Part shown: positions 42,960 through 53,112 of the stretch, in pieces | Layout of the letters: each line of letters starts with the position of its first letter | Position numbering within the stretch: the stretch's first letter is position 1 | From: Agrobacterium tumefaciens | Lineage (GTDB): Bacteria; Pseudomonadota; Alphaproteobacteria; Rhizobiales; Rhizobiaceae | Assembly (NCBI RefSeq): GCF_005221385.1 | Contig: NZ_CP039904.1 | Span: 124,001 to 188,000, forward strand | Length of the DNA stretch: 64,000 nucleotides | Reading direction: 5' to 3' | The notes under the pieces: generated by a model | Databases searched by the model: none | Told to the model about the DNA's origin: nothing | What the model saw: only the letters and a program-made list of their open reading frames with translations | Made by a program: the position numbers and the translations under genes

Positions 42960-45900
42960 TCAGTGGAAATTGCGCGAAATGACCTTTATCCGCTCGACCG
43001 CATCGTCATCATGGTCGGCGGGCGGCGGGCGTTTCCTGATGACGCGGTGATCATCCGGCGGCATGCCGTGATGGAACTCGTCACCACGCCCATGCGGCAG
43101 AGGAAAGGCGTGGTTGCGCTCGCCCACGCTTGCCAACGCCTCCGACAGATCGGTCAGCCGGTGGGCGACCAGATGCACCACCTCACCTTCCCGCTGGATC
43201 TTGCCGTAAATGCCGACCATGCCGGCGGACAGTACCACGCGGCGGTATTTTTCGAAGGTTTTGACCCACAGCACCGCATTGGCAATGCCCGTCTCGTCTT
43301 CCAGCGTCATGAAGATCACGCCCTTTGCCGAACCGGGGCGCTGGCGCACCAGCACCAGACCGGCCGTTTCCAGCCATGTGCCATCCCGAACGCGCACCGC
43401 CTCCGCACAGGTGACGATGCGGCGGCGGGAAAGATCGCGACGCAGGAAGGTCATGGGGTGTTCGCGCAGCGTCAGCCCCACATGGCCGTAATCCTGCACC
43501 ACCTCGCCACCGTCAGTCATGGGGCGGAGCGCAACGGAGGGTTCCTGAAGCTCTTCGATAACGGCATTTTCCCTGATGGCAGCGGCGGCGAAAAGCGGCA
43601 GCGGCTCATCCCGCAAGGCCTTGATGGCCCACAGCGCCTCGCGTCTGGCAAGCGAAAGCGACGGCAGAAAGGCATCGGCTTCGGCGAGACAGACAAGGGC
43701 GGCGGCAGGAACGCCGGCCCTGCGCCACAGATCATCCACCGACGCAAACACCCGATCCTGCCGGCCGGCAACGATATTGGCGGCATGTTTGTTGGAAAGC
43801 CCCTTCACCAGACGCAGGCCAAGCCGCACGGCAAAACGCTCCTCACCCTTGCCATTCTTCTTGCCCGTAGGCTCCAGCGTACAATCGAAGCGGCTGTTAT
43901 TGACGCAGACCGGGCGCACCTCGACGCCATGATCACGCGCATCACGCACGATCTGCGCCGGGGCGTAAAACCCCATCGGCTGCGAATTGAGAAGCGCGGT
44001 ACAGAAAATATCGGGATGATGGCACTTCAGCCATGAAGAGGCGTAAGCAATCAGCGCGAAGGAAGCCGCATGGCTTTCGGGAAAACCATAACTGCCGAAG
44101 CCTTCCAGCTGCTTGAAGATGCGTTCGGCGAATTCCTGCTCATAACCGCGCTCCACCATGCCGTCGATCAGATCCTGCCTGAATTTGGAAATGGTGCCGA
44201 CATTCTTGAAGGTTGCCATGGCGCGGCGCAACTGATCCGCCTTGCCGGGTGAAAATCCGGCGCATTCGATGGCGACGCGCATAGCCTGTTCCTGAAACAG
44301 CGGCACGCCCAGTGTCTTGCCGAGCACGCCTCTCAGCTCCTCTTTGGGATAATGTTCCGCCTCTTTTTTGTCACGACGTCGCAAATATGGATGTACCATA
44401 TCACCCTGAATGGGGCCGGGGCGAACAATGGCGACCTGAATGACGAGGTCATAGAATTTTGCGGGCTTCAGGCGTGGCAGCATCGACATCTGCGCCCGGC
44501 TTTCAATCTGGAAGGTGCCAAGCGTATCGGCCTTCTGGATCATTTTGAAGGTTGCCGCATCATCATCCGGCATGGAAGTGAGATCGTATTTCTCCCCATA
44601 CCGCTCCTCCAGCATGTTGAAGCCGCGCTTCATGCAGGAAAGCATGCCAAGTGCCAGGCAATCCATCTTCATGAACTTCACGACATCGATATCGTCCTTG
44701 TCCCATTCGATGATCTGGCGATCATCCATGGCGGCGGGTTCGATCGGCACCAGCTCGTCCAGCCGGTCATGGGTCAGAACGAAGCCGCCCGGATGCTGGC
44801 TGTGATGGCGCGGTGTGCCGACAAGCTGGTTGGCCAGCTCGAAAGCGAGTTGCAGGCGGCGATCCTCCATATTGAGGTTCAGTTCCTTCACCTGCTTTTC
44901 ACCCACCCCCTCGCTCCAGCGCCAGACCTGCGACGAGAGGAGTTTCGTCAAGTCTTCCGGCAGGCCCAGAACCTTGCCGACATCGCGCAACGCCCCACGC
45001 CCGCGATAACGGGTGACGACCGAACACAGTGCGGCCTTGTCGCGACCATAGGTATCATAAACCCACTGGATGACCTCCTCACGCCGCTGATGTTCGAAAT
45101 CCACATCGATGTCAGGCGGTTCGCGCCGTTCTTCCGAAACGAAACGTTCAAACAGAAGATCGACCTTGAGGGGATCAATGGCGGTGATGCCGAGCACGTA
45201 GCAGACAACCGAATTGGCTGCCGAGCCGCGTCCCTGGCAGAGAATATCCAATGAGCGCGCATGGCGAACAATGGCGTTCACCGTCAGGAAATAGGGGGCA
45301 TATTCCAGCCTTCCGATCAGGCCAAGTTCATGATGCAGCGCCCTTTCTACCTTTTCCGGCGCACCATGCGGATAACGATCCGGCACCGCTTCCCAGACCA
45401 TCTTCTCCAGCGCCTGCTGCGCCGTCAGCCCCGGCAGGGTGCGTTCCTCTGGATATTGGTAGACCAGTTCCTTCAGCGAAAATTTGCAGCGTTTCGCAAT
45501 TTCAAGGCTGCGGGAGAGCGCTTCAGGGTAACGGGCAAACAGCCGGTGCATCTCTTCCGGCGGTTTCATATAGCGGTCGGCATGGCGCTCGCGCCGGAAA
45601 CCCGCCTCGTCGATGGTGCAATTGTGCCGGATGCAGGTGACGACATCCTGCAGCATGCGCCGCTCGGGCACATGAAACAGCACGTCATTGGTCACCACGG
45701 TCGGCACACCCGCGGCTAATGCCATGTTCGAGAGTTCGAAAAGCCGCATCTGGTCGTTGGGGCGTCTTCGGAGGCTGAGTGCCATATAGGCCCTGTCGGC
45801 AAAAGCAGCTTTGAGACGTCGCAGCCGCAGTGCGCAGAGATCATCCGCGAGGTCAGCGAGCAACACGACAATCAGGCCTTCGCCATAGGTCACGAGATCA

Positions 45901-46235
45901 TCCCATGCCAGCCGGCATTTGCCCTTGCCACCCCTTTTCTTGCCGACGGAAAGCAGCCGGCAAAGCCGCCCGTAAGCCGGGCGATCCATGGGGTAGACGA
46001 GCACGGAAAAATCGTCATCCAGATCGAGCCGGCAGCCGATGATGAGGCGGATACCATGATTATTGGCGGCTTCATAAGCGCGGGGAATGCCCGCAAGGCT
46101 GTTGCGGTCGGCAATGCCGAGCGCCTCGATGCCGAGATTTTTGGCCTGTTCGAAAAGCTCTTCACAGGAACTCGCTCCGCGCAGGAAGGAAAAATGCGTG
46201 GTCACCTGCAATTCGGCATAATGCGGCGCGCTCAT
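42960..46235 (-). CDS. dnaE2: Error-prone DNA polymerase DnaE2 (ImuC)
   Basis: 1091 residues, the size of DnaE2. The N-terminal PHP domain starts [22 protein letters not shown]. The polymerase core has the acidic motif [17 protein letters not shown] and [12 protein letters not shown], with KxPDIDxDF-type catalytic Asp residues present. HTHDR-type and OB-fold regions follow in the C-terminal third. It is a translesion polymerase of the SOS mutasome and works with ImuA and ImuB. Its start overlaps the stop of imuB by 4 bp. The LexA box upstream of imuA implies induction by DNA damage. Confidence 0.95.
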   Translation of the reverse strand: MSAPHYAELQVTTHFSFLRGASSCEELFEQAKNLGIEALGIADRNSLAGIPRAYEAANNHGIRLIIGCRLDLDDDFSVLVYPMDRPAYGRLCRLLSVGKKRGGKGKCRLAWDDLVTYGEGLIVVLLADLADDLCALRLRRLKAAFADRAYMALSLRRRPNDQMRLFELSNMALAAGVPTVVTNDVLFHVPERRMLQDVVTCIRHNCTIDEAGFRRERHADRYMKPPEEMHRLFARYPEALSRSLEIAKRCKFSLKELVYQYPEERTLPGLTAQQALEKMVWEAVPDRYPHGAPEKVERALHHELGLIGRLEYAPYFLTVNAIVRHARSLDILCQGRGSAANSVVCYVLGITAIDPLKVDLLFERFVSEERREPPDIDVDFEHQRREEVIQWVYDTYGRDKAALCSVVTRYRGRGALRDVGKVLGLPEDLTKLLSSQVWRWSEGVGEKQVKELNLNMEDRRLQLAFELANQLVGTPRHHSQHPGGFVLTHDRLDELVPIEPAAMDDRQIIEWDKDDIDVVKFMKMDCLALGMLSCMKRGFNMLEERYGEKYDLTSMPDDDAATFKMIQKADTLGTFQIESRAQMSMLPRLKPAKFYDLVIQVAIVRPGPIQGDMVHPYLRRRDKKEAEHYPKEELRGVLGKTLGVPLFQEQAMRVAIECAGFSPGKADQLRRAMATFKNVGTISKFRQDLIDGMVERGYEQEFAERIFKQLEGFGSYGFPESHAASFALIAYASSWLKCHHPDIFCTALLNSQPMGFYAPAQIVRDARDHGVEVRPVCVNNSRFDCTLEPTGKKNGKGEERFAVRLGLRLVKGLSNKHAANIVAGRQDRVFASVDDLWRRAGVPAAALVCLAEADAFLPSLSLARREALWAIKALRDEPLPLFAAAAIRENAVIEELQEPSVALRPMTDGGEVVQDYGHVGLTLREHPMTFLRRDLSRRRIVTCAEAVRVRDGTWLETAGLVLVRQRPGSAKGVIFMTLEDETGIANAVLWVKTFEKYRRVVLSAGMVGIYGKIQREGEVVHLVAHRLTDLSEALASVGERNHAFPLPHGRGDEFHHGMPPDDHRVIRKRPPPADHDDDAVERIKVISRNFH

Positions 46236-47749
46236 GCGAAAACCCCGTGGATGAACCAGCCCTGCGAGCCCGTTTCGGCATGTTCGCCGTCACCGGAGCG
46301 GAAAATCCAGAAGCGCTCGCCGCTTTCGTTTTCCACCATGAAATAATCGCGCACGGCGGCTTTTTCCCGGTCGCGTTTCCACCATTCGCCGAACACCCGC
46401 TCCGGCCCGTCGGCGCGGCGCACATTGTGGCGCACGCCTTTCCAGAGGAAATAACGCGGCGGATGGTCCGGCAGCAGCGCCAGCGTCTCGATGGGTTCCG
46501 GCCTTGCAAACAGCCTGACCGGGCGTGGCCAGTGGCCGGGCCAGCCGAGCGTATCCTCAGGCGCAAGCGCCGCAACTGAAGCAAGGGAGCGTTCCGGCAC
46601 ATCGCTTGCCACCGCCGCATAACGATAGACCTTATGACCACGATTGAGGATGACATCGACCGTATCGGCGATGTCCGCACGGCCTTCCTCCAGAAGCGAG
46701 GATCGGGCCTGCGCGGCGACAAGCGGCTCGGTATGGGTGGCGGTCAGCACCATCATCTCGATGCCGAAACCGGGATCGATGGTGTCGATACGATCAGTCA
46801 GAAGCCGGACAAGCTGTTTGACATCGCGCACCGGTCTGGAGGTGCCGGCCCGCACCGCCTGCAGGCCGCTATCCACCCGGTGCAGCACCAGATCGACACG
46901 GCGCGCGCCGAGGCCGCGCCTTTCCAGCGCGGCGCAAAGGCCTATAACCAGCTTTTGGCTATAACGGGCAATCGTCTCCGCCGCAGCAATCGGCTCGGGA
47001 AATGCGCGCCGCACCTCCACCAGTTCAGCCACCCGCACCGGTTCGATGGGTTCGCCGATCTCCCCGAGCGCCTGGGAAAGACGGCGGACGAGCTCGGGGC
47101 CGAAACGCAGGGTCAGCGGCGCGCGCGGGGCTTCGGCAAGCTCGCCGATGCTGCGAAAACCGAGCACCTTCAGCCCGGAAACGATGCGTTCCTCCAGCCT
47201 GAGCGCAGCAAGCGGCAAGCCGCTGATCGCCGCACGCTGCCCGCCCGGCGGCACGATGCTGATCGCCTCACGGCTAAAACGCGCCAGCGCATGGGCCGCG
47301 CCCCAGCTATCGGCAATGGCGGCGCGGGCGGCAAAGCCTGCGGCATGCAGGCGGTTGACCATGCCGCTCAGCATCAGCGTCTCATTGCCGTGCAGATGGT
47401 CCGCACCCGCCGTGTCCAGCACCAGCCCGTCCGGCGGGTCGGCAGCGACGATGGGGGCATAGATGCGCAGGAAATGAAAGGCCAGCTGCTGCAGGGCGCG
47501 GGCATCACCAGCCGTATCCATATCTTCCACGAGAAGACCCGGCACCAGCGCCTGCGCCTTGCTGACCGGCGTGCCCGGCCGGATACCCGCCGCCTTTGCC
47601 GCCTTGTCGAGCGCCAGCACCAGCCGGCGGCTGCCCTGACGACCAATCATGACCAGCGGCTTTTCAACCGGCGGCGCGTCCTTGCCCGAAAGACGCCGGA
47701 AACGATCCGTCGGCCATGTCGGCAGGTAGAGCGAGACGACCCTTTGCAT
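46232..47749 (-). CDS. imuB: Y-family polymerase-like protein ImuB
   Basis: 505 residues of the DinB-related ImuB group. ImuB proteins keep the fold but lack the catalytic acids and act as a hub, binding the beta clamp and DnaE2. Recognisable parts are [17 protein letters not shown] at the N-terminus, the region [21 protein letters not shown], and the little-finger region ([17 protein letters not shown]). I start at the ATG at 47749 ([10 protein letters not shown]), which still overlaps the 3' end of imuA by 86 bp. This arrangement is common in Agrobacterium. The middle gene of the SOS cassette. Confidence 0.92.
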   Translation of the reverse strand: MQRVVSLYLPTWPTDRFRRLSGKDAPPVEKPLVMIGRQGSRRLVLALDKAAKAAGIRPGTPVSKAQALVPGLLVEDMDTAGDARALQQLAFHFLRIYAPIVAADPPDGLVLDTAGADHLHGNETLMLSGMVNRLHAAGFAARAAIADSWGAAHALARFSREAISIVPPGGQRAAISGLPLAALRLEERIVSGLKVLGFRSIGELAEAPRAPLTLRFGPELVRRLSQALGEIGEPIEPVRVAELVEVRRAFPEPIAAAETIARYSQKLVIGLCAALERRGLGARRVDLVLHRVDSGLQAVRAGTSRPVRDVKQLVRLLTDRIDTIDPGFGIEMMVLTATHTEPLVAAQARSSLLEEGRADIADTVDVILNRGHKVYRYAAVASDVPERSLASVAALAPEDTLGWPGHWPRPVRLFARPEPIETLALLPDHPPRYFLWKGVRHNVRRADGPERVFGEWWKRDREKAAVRDYFMVENESGERFWIFRSGDGEHAETGSQGWFIHGVFA

Positions 47750-48428
47750 CACAGGCTTCCACTTCAAATTCGGCACTTTCGCCGCCGCGACATCGCAAAA
47801 GCTCCAGCAACCAGCGCGGCCTGCCCACCCCCGGCACCGGCAGGGGTGATGAAGGCCGCACGGAAATGCGCCAGCGGGTCACCGCCGCCGTCGGCTCACC
47901 GAACAGCGCCGCATCGGCCGCACGCCGGAAGCGGCGGATGGCGATGCCGGTAACCCCTGAGGTTTCCGCTGCCAGTTGCAGCCGCCGCGAGGCATTCATC
48001 GGCAGTTTCGCCAATTCGCCCATCACCGCGCCGAAACCATTGCAGCGCAAACCCTCCTCAAAACAGTCGAGCACGCCTTTCTCATCGCGGCATTCAACGA
48101 TGATGAGCCGGTTCTGCGACAGGCCGGCCTGTGTCAGGCCCGGCATGAACAGATCCCGCCGGGTGACACACCATAAAACCTTGCCGGAAAGCCGTGCCGC
48201 CACACCGGCTGCAAACAACGCTGCCGCCGCACCATCGGCAGCGCCATTGCCGCCGCCGCTCACCTCATGCAGGCAACCGAGCTTCAGCCCGCCTCCCGGC
48301 AGGTGATGGTCGATGGCATCCACGCCGAAAGGCAAGCTCTCGTGCAGGCGATGAGGGCCGTTACCGATCCTTTCCAGCCTTTCACGCAGCTCTTCGACAA
48401 CGAGCAACTGGTCCGCGCGCTTTTGCAT
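47664..48428 (-). CDS. imuA: SOS mutagenesis protein ImuA (RecA-like)
   Basis: 254 residues. A RecA-like beta-alpha core includes LPFGVDAIDHHLPGGGLKLGCLHEVSG, with LWCVTRRDLFMPGL and NRLIIVECRDEKGVLDCFEEGL. ImuA is needed for DnaE2-dependent mutagenesis and is homologous to SulA/RecA-type proteins. It is the first gene of the leftward imuA-imuB-dnaE2 operon. A GTTC-N7-GTTC LexA site lies 39-53 bp upstream. Confidence 0.9.
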   Translation of the reverse strand: MQKRADQLLVVEELRERLERIGNGPHRLHESLPFGVDAIDHHLPGGGLKLGCLHEVSGGGNGAADGAAAALFAAGVAARLSGKVLWCVTRRDLFMPGLTQAGLSQNRLIIVECRDEKGVLDCFEEGLRCNGFGAVMGELAKLPMNASRRLQLAAETSGVTGIAIRRFRRAADAALFGEPTAAVTRWRISVRPSSPLPVPGVGRPRWLLELLRCRGGESAEFEVEACDAKGRLALPADMADGSFPASFGQGRAAG

Positions 48429-48466
48429 GGCATGACGGGTTTCAATTCCGGATTTTTAATCTTACT

Positions 48467-48481
48467 GTTCTTGTTTTGTTC
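48467..48481. promoter_or_regulatory. LexA box upstream of imuA
   Basis: GTTC-TTGTTTT-GTTC is an exact match to the alphaproteobacterial LexA site GTTC-N7-GTTC. It lies 39-53 bp upstream of the imuA start in a gene-free gap of 230 bp. Confidence 0.85.
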
Positions 48482-48658
48482 CTATTTCAGCAAAGAGTCA
48501 AGCAACAGGCTGCCGCTCATCAACAGTTTGCATGGGAAGAGAAGATTCAGCCCTTGCAGCGCTTCGTCCCGCCGTTAAAACGGAATTGTCCGCTCGCTGC
48601 CGTTCTTCTTGCGAGAACCAATGCGCCACGGACATCAGGGTTTTGGAGGAAACCGCCG

Positions 48659-49015
48659 ATGATCGCCAGCATTCTGATTGCCGTGGTTGCGGCCATCCAT
48701 ATTTACATCGTCATTCTGGAAACGCTGCTGTGGGAAAAACCAACCGGCCGCAAGGCCTTTGGCCTCTCGGCGGATTTCGCCCGGCAGACAAAAGTCCTTG
48801 CCGCCAATCAGGGGCTTTATAACGGATTTCTGGCAGCCGGGCTGATCTATGGGCTCATGCAGGGCGATACCGGGCTGAGCTTCAAGGTCTTCTTCCTCAC
48901 CTGCGTTCTGGTGGCCGGTATTTTCGGCGCCGTTACCGCCAATACCATGAAGATCCTGTTCATTCAGGCACTGCCCGCCCTTTTGGCGCTTGGCGCGCTC
49001 TGGATTGGAGTATGA
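48659..49015 (+). CDS. DUF1304 family membrane protein
   Basis: 118 residues with four hydrophobic helices, starting MIASILIAVVAAIHIYIVILE. The family motif LLWEKPTGRKAFGLS and ANQGLYNGFLAAGLIYGL are clear. The function of DUF1304 is not known. The ATG has GGAGG 9 nt upstream; the longer frame (from 48194) crosses the imuA region and is rejected. Glycerate kinase gene follows after 4 bp, so the two are probably co-transcribed, though no shared function is evident. Confidence 0.85.
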   Translation: MIASILIAVVAAIHIYIVILETLLWEKPTGRKAFGLSADFARQTKVLAANQGLYNGFLAAGLIYGLMQGDTGLSFKVFFLTCVLVAGIFGAVTANTMKILFIQALPALLALGALWIGV

Positions 49016-49019
49016 ACCG

Positions 49020-50306
49020 ATGACCGCATGGAATGACAGCCGCGCCAAAGACGCCCTCAACCGGATTTTCCTGGCGGCAGTCGCAAGTGCCGATCCGGCA
49101 AAGGTGCTGCAACACCACCTTCCCTCCCCGCCCAAAGGCCGCTGCGTGGTGGTTGGGGCCGGCAAAGCCTCGGCCGCCATGGCCGCAGCGCTCGAAGCGG
49201 CATGGCCGCATGTCGATCTTTCCGGCGTGGTGGTGACCCGGTATGGCCATGCCGTTCCGACCAGTCGCATCGAAATCATCGAGGCCTCGCATCCCGTGCC
49301 TGACGACAGGAGCGCGGAAGCCGCAAAACGCATTCTCGCCGCCGTTGAGGGCCTGACCGCCGACGACATGGTCATCGCGCTGATTTCCGGCGGTGGTTCG
49401 GCGCTGATGGTCGCCCCCGCCGAAGGCATGACGCTTGCCGACAAGATGGCCGTCAATCGTGCCCTTTTGACCAGCGGTGCGACGATTTCCGAAATGAACG
49501 CCGTGCGCAAGCACCTCTCCCGCATCAAGGGCGGGCGGCTGGCGCTGGCCGCCAAACCGGCCAAGGTCGTATCGCTGCTGATTTCCGATGTACCGGGCGA
49601 CGACCCCTCCGAGATCGCCTCCGGCCCGACGGTTGCCGATCCAAGCGACATTGAAACCGTGCGGGAAATCGTCTCGCGTTATGAGCTCGATCTTCCCGAA
49701 ACCGTACGCAAGGTATTGGAAAAGGGCGAGGAGACACCGAAGGCCGGCGATATCGATGAGGATGTCAGGATGATCGCCGCCCCCTCGCTTGCCCTGCAGG
49801 CGGCGGCGGAAGAGGCGGTGAAGCTCGGCCTTACGCCGCTTATCCTCGGCGATTCCCTTGAAGGCGAATCCAGGGATGTCGGTGCCGTCATGGCCGGCAT
49901 CGCCCTTTCCGCCAGCCGCAAGGGCCTGCCGGTCAAAGGCCCGGCCGTGCTGCTTTCCGGCGGCGAAACCACTGTCACGCTGAACAGGGGAGTTGGCGGC
50001 AAGGGACCGGCCGGCAAGGGCGGCCGCAATACGGAGTTCCTGCTGAGCCTTGCGCTGACGCTGAAGGGTGCAGACGGCATCTGGGCCATTGCGGGCGACA
50101 GCGACGGCATAGACGGCGTGGAGGATGCGGCGGGTGCCGTGGTGACACCGGATACGCTTGCCCGCATGCGGGCTGCCGGTGTCGATCCGCGCCAGTCGCT
50201 CGTAAACCACGACAGCTATACCGCTTTCAAAGGGGTCGGTGATCTCGTGGTGACGGGGCCGACGCTGACCAATGTGAATGATATCCGGGCGATTTTGATC
50301 GGCTGA
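49020..50306 (+). CDS. ttuD: Glycerate 2-kinase (MOFRL family; TtuD/GckA)
   Basis: 428 residues. An N-terminal DUF4147 domain carries GRCVVVGAGKASAAMAAALE and the motif ISGGGSALMVAP. The C-terminal MOFRL domain includes SGGETTVTL and RNTEFLLSLAL, then AGDSDGIDGVEDAAGAVV. It phosphorylates D-glycerate to 2-phosphoglycerate in tartrate, glyoxylate or serine-cycle routes; older annotation names this family hydroxypyruvate reductase. The ATG at 49020 has GGAG ten bases upstream, whereas the in-frame ATG at 48990 overlaps the DUF1304 gene. Confidence 0.9.
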   Translation: MTAWNDSRAKDALNRIFLAAVASADPAKVLQHHLPSPPKGRCVVVGAGKASAAMAAALEAAWPHVDLSGVVVTRYGHAVPTSRIEIIEASHPVPDDRSAEAAKRILAAVEGLTADDMVIALISGGGSALMVAPAEGMTLADKMAVNRALLTSGATISEMNAVRKHLSRIKGGRLALAAKPAKVVSLLISDVPGDDPSEIASGPTVADPSDIETVREIVSRYELDLPETVRKVLEKGEETPKAGDIDEDVRMIAAPSLALQAAAEEAVKLGLTPLILGDSLEGESRDVGAVMAGIALSASRKGLPVKGPAVLLSGGETTVTLNRGVGGKGPAGKGGRNTEFLLSLALTLKGADGIWAIAGDSDGIDGVEDAAGAVVTPDTLARMRAAGVDPRQSLVNHDSYTAFKGVGDLVVTGPTLTNVNDIRAILIG

Positions 50307-50414
50307 AATCGGCAGCGTTCGAGGCCATCAGCTGCGTCCATCCTCAGGCAAGACCATTTTGACTATATTCTCGGAGAGGTATAACCTGAGGGCATGTCCT
50401 TTGGAGCCTCAGCC

Positions 50415-50663
50415 ATGCGTTCTGGAGTGCTCATAGCCGGGCTGATCATGGCCCTCATGCCCACCTTGGCGGATGCTCACAATTGCAAATGCCGAAATCG
50501 CGGCACCATGTTCGAACTCGGCCAGACATCCTGCCTGAAGGTTGATGGCGGCTCCTATCTCGCGCGCTGCGAGATGAAGCTCAACGTCTCGTCCTGGACC
50601 AAGGTTCAGGACGGCTGCCCCGTAACACAACGGATGCCGCAGCAGTCGACACGCATCAATTGA
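50415..50663 (+). CDS. Small secreted Cys-rich protein of unknown function
   Basis: 82 residues with a clear Sec signal (MRSGVLIAGLIMALMPTLADA) and a mature part of about 61 residues that begins HNCKCRNRG. It has five cysteines (CKC, SC, RC, GC), an odd number, and includes GQTSCLKVDGG and MKLNVSSW. Probably periplasmic with one or two disulfides. I recognise no family. GGAG is 10 nt upstream of the ATG. The stop lies 8 bp from the convergent GGDEF-EAL gene. Confidence 0.7.
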   Translation: MRSGVLIAGLIMALMPTLADAHNCKCRNRGTMFELGQTSCLKVDGGSYLARCEMKLNVSSWTKVQDGCPVTQRMPQQSTRIN

Positions 50664-50671
50664 TTGTCGTC

Positions 50672-52876
50672 TTATGCCCCTGCCCGAAGTGCAAATAGCG
50701 GCGCGTTCTGCCCTTCGACCATGATGGTGATGTCTTCAGCGGCCACGGGCTTCGAAAACAGGTAACCCTGCAACTCATCGCAGCCGCACAGATGCAGGAT
50801 GGCGGCCTGTTCCTCGGTCTCGATGCCTTCCGCCGTCACCGGAATATCGAGCGATTTGGCCAGCGCCACGGTTGCCTGCAGCATTTCCAGCGACCTGCCG
50901 CCGTGTTCCAGCGCCATGACCAGCGAGCGGTCGATCTTCATCCGGTCGAACCCGAAGCGGCGCAGATATCCGACGCTTGCAAATCCAGCGCCGAAATCAT
51001 CAAGCGCAATATGCAGGCCAAGCTGTTTCAGCTTGTCGATTGCAGCACTTGCCCGCTCCGGATGCTGGATGAAATAACCTTCCGTCATTTCCAAGCGCAA
51101 CCTTTCGGATGGCGTCTGCGTGGCCGCGAGAATATCCGCCACATAACCGGAAAAGGCGGGATTGCGGAATTGCACCGGGGAAATGTTGACCGATAACTTG
51201 ATGGACGGCCATTGCTGCGCCGTCTCGCAGGCCTTGTGCAGGACGAGAAGGCCGAGCCGGTCGATAAGGCCGCTGGTTTCGGCAGCGGCAATGAAGATAT
51301 CCGGCGGCACGAAACCATATCCCGGCCGCTGCCAGCGGGCCAGCGCCTCCACCCCGGTGATGCAGCGCGTGGCAGCGCTGACGACCGGCTGGTAGACCAC
51401 CTGTATCTCGTCGTTGAGGATGGCGGAGCGAAGATCGGCTTCGAGCTGCAGCTTTTCCTCGCGCAGCGCATCCATCTTCAGCTCATAGGAAACGTAACGC
51501 CCGCGCCCGTTCTCCTTGGCCTGATACATGGCCATATCGGCACGGCGCAGCAATTCCTCGCCATTGATATCACCGGCACGGGAGACCGAAGTGCCGATGC
51601 TGCAGCCGATGCTCGCCACCCTTTCACCGATGCTGAAAGGTTCGGTGAAAAGTTCAAGCAGCGCCAGACACAGCTTGCGGCCTTCCGACCAGACATCGTT
51701 GCCCTGAATGGCGATGGCGAATTCATCGCCGCCGAGCCGCGCCAGCACCGCGCCTTCCGGCATCAGCACCCGAAGCGCCGCCGCCACGCCCTTGATCAGC
51801 CGGTCACCGGCAGCATGGCCGTAGGAATCATTGATTTCCTTGAAACCGTCGAGATCGAGGTAGAGCAGCTTGATATCGGTCTTGTCGTGACGGGCCTTGC
51901 CAACCATGCGGTTCAATTTGGCAAACAGGCCGGCGCGGTTGCTGAGCCCGCTCAGGCGGTCGCGCAGCGCCTCTTCCCTTGCCGCCGCCTCATCCGCCTT
52001 CAGCCGGTCAAGCGTGGCCGAGCCGATGATGAGAAGCACCAGAAAGAACGTGCCGGCAATACCGAGCGCGGTGAAAACGATCGGCCTTGCCTCGCTGAAG
52101 CTGACATCGCCCGGCAGGTGCGAACGCCAGGCGAGCCGGGCCAGCACATTGCCCAGCGGATTGACGATATCCACATGGTTCTCCACCGGTCCATCACCAT
52201 ATTGCAGTTCCAGGCCGTCGATGACGTAGTTGCGGGCAAGCTTGTCCACGGTCGCCTGCCGGAGATGGCGGGCGAAAATCAGATAGCGCCGCTCAGCGCC
52301 AACCGGTGGAAGAACGCCCGATTTGAGCCGCACCAGCGCCACGCCGGCGGCGGCGATACCGTCTTCGGTCTTCACGAAACCCGTGACCTGCGAAGCAATG
52401 CCGGGACGCATGGCCTGCACGCGTTCAATCATCTCTCTCAGGCCACTACCAAAATAGATGTCATGCGCCCATTTGACCGGCTTGCCGTTCTGATAGGCCA
52501 TGCGAATCCTGCCATCCTCATCGAGAATAACGGCGGTGTCGAAAAGCTCGTTGTTGACCGTCATGTCGCCGTAATTGCTGGCTACCCAGTCGAACCTGTC
52601 AGGCGCATAGACATATTCGGCGGCGTCGTCCCAGGCGGCGTAGTCATTCAGCGTAGCGCCAAGCTGCTCGCGGAAGGTGACCAGAGCGCCCGCCGTGGTC
52701 TCGCGTGAGCGGGCATTGTCAAGCAGGTTCGCCTTTTCCCGGACCTGGCTGAGGGCGGACAGCACCAGCGCGGTGACGATGAGAAGCACCAGCGCAAAGG
52801 TGGACAATACGATGCCGACGGCGGTTCTGCGCCCGACCGGCAAATATTCCCCAATGTTTCGCGGCGCAATCCGCAT
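50672..52876 (-). CDS. Cyclic-di-GMP signalling protein: CHASE4 sensor, GGDEF and EAL domains
   Basis: 734 residues. Two membrane helices (about 18-42 and 267-288) bracket a periplasmic CHASE4-type sensor with the family-type motif NDYAAWDDAAEYV. The cytoplasmic part has GGDEF (382-386, intact GGDEF) and EAL (E510-A-L, intact) domains, so both synthesis and hydrolysis of c-di-GMP are possible. The RxxD inhibitory site four residues before GGDEF is not obvious. I place the start at MRIAPRN (52876), with AAGGGGA upstream, rather than 13 codons earlier. Confidence 0.93.
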   Translation of the reverse strand: MRIAPRNIGEYLPVGRRTAVGIVLSTFALVLLIVTALVLSALSQVREKANLLDNARSRETTAGALVTFREQLGATLNDYAAWDDAAEYVYAPDRFDWVASNYGDMTVNNELFDTAVILDEDGRIRMAYQNGKPVKWAHDIYFGSGLREMIERVQAMRPGIASQVTGFVKTEDGIAAAGVALVRLKSGVLPPVGAERRYLIFARHLRQATVDKLARNYVIDGLELQYGDGPVENHVDIVNPLGNVLARLAWRSHLPGDVSFSEARPIVFTALGIAGTFFLVLLIIGSATLDRLKADEAAAREEALRDRLSGLSNRAGLFAKLNRMVGKARHDKTDIKLLYLDLDGFKEINDSYGHAAGDRLIKGVAAALRVLMPEGAVLARLGGDEFAIAIQGNDVWSEGRKLCLALLELFTEPFSIGERVASIGCSIGTSVSRAGDINGEELLRRADMAMYQAKENGRGRYVSYELKMDALREEKLQLEADLRSAILNDEIQVVYQPVVSAATRCITGVEALARWQRPGYGFVPPDIFIAAAETSGLIDRLGLLVLHKACETAQQWPSIKLSVNISPVQFRNPAFSGYVADILAATQTPSERLRLEMTEGYFIQHPERASAAIDKLKQLGLHIALDDFGAGFASVGYLRRFGFDRMKIDRSLVMALEHGGRSLEMLQATVALAKSLDIPVTAEGIETEEQAAILHLCGCDELQGYLFSKPVAAEDITIMVEGQNAPLFALRAGA

Positions 52877-53052
52877 AAATTCCCCTTCGAAAGCATCATC
52901 TTGCGAAGGAAACATTCAAAAGCCGTTAAACGGCATTGTGACGCCGCCCCAAAAAGATACGGGTATAAAACGACAGTCTGGCCACGAAGCTGAAAAATCC
53001 TTCCCTAAAATGGCGGGGGTTTTTCATGAAAGACGGATTTCCCGCCCAAAGG

Positions 53053-53085
53053 AAAAGAAAAAACCTCCCCCGCGAACGGGAGAGG
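53053..53085 (-). terminator. Intrinsic terminator of metNIQ
   Basis: On the minus strand CCTCTCCCG-TTCG-CGGGGGAGG is followed by TTTTTTCTTTT, a canonical terminator 28 bp past the metQ stop. Confidence 0.88.
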
Positions 53086-53112
53086 CCAGAACTTTTGCAC
53101 TTGCGAACCGGA

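Noticed and set aside
46634..47953. A 439-codon plus-strand open frame over imuB
   Set aside because: Complement of imuB with no ribosome site or domain.
51212..52708. A 498-codon plus-strand open frame over the GGDEF-EAL gene
   Set aside because: Complement of an intact c-di-GMP gene; no recognisable domain.
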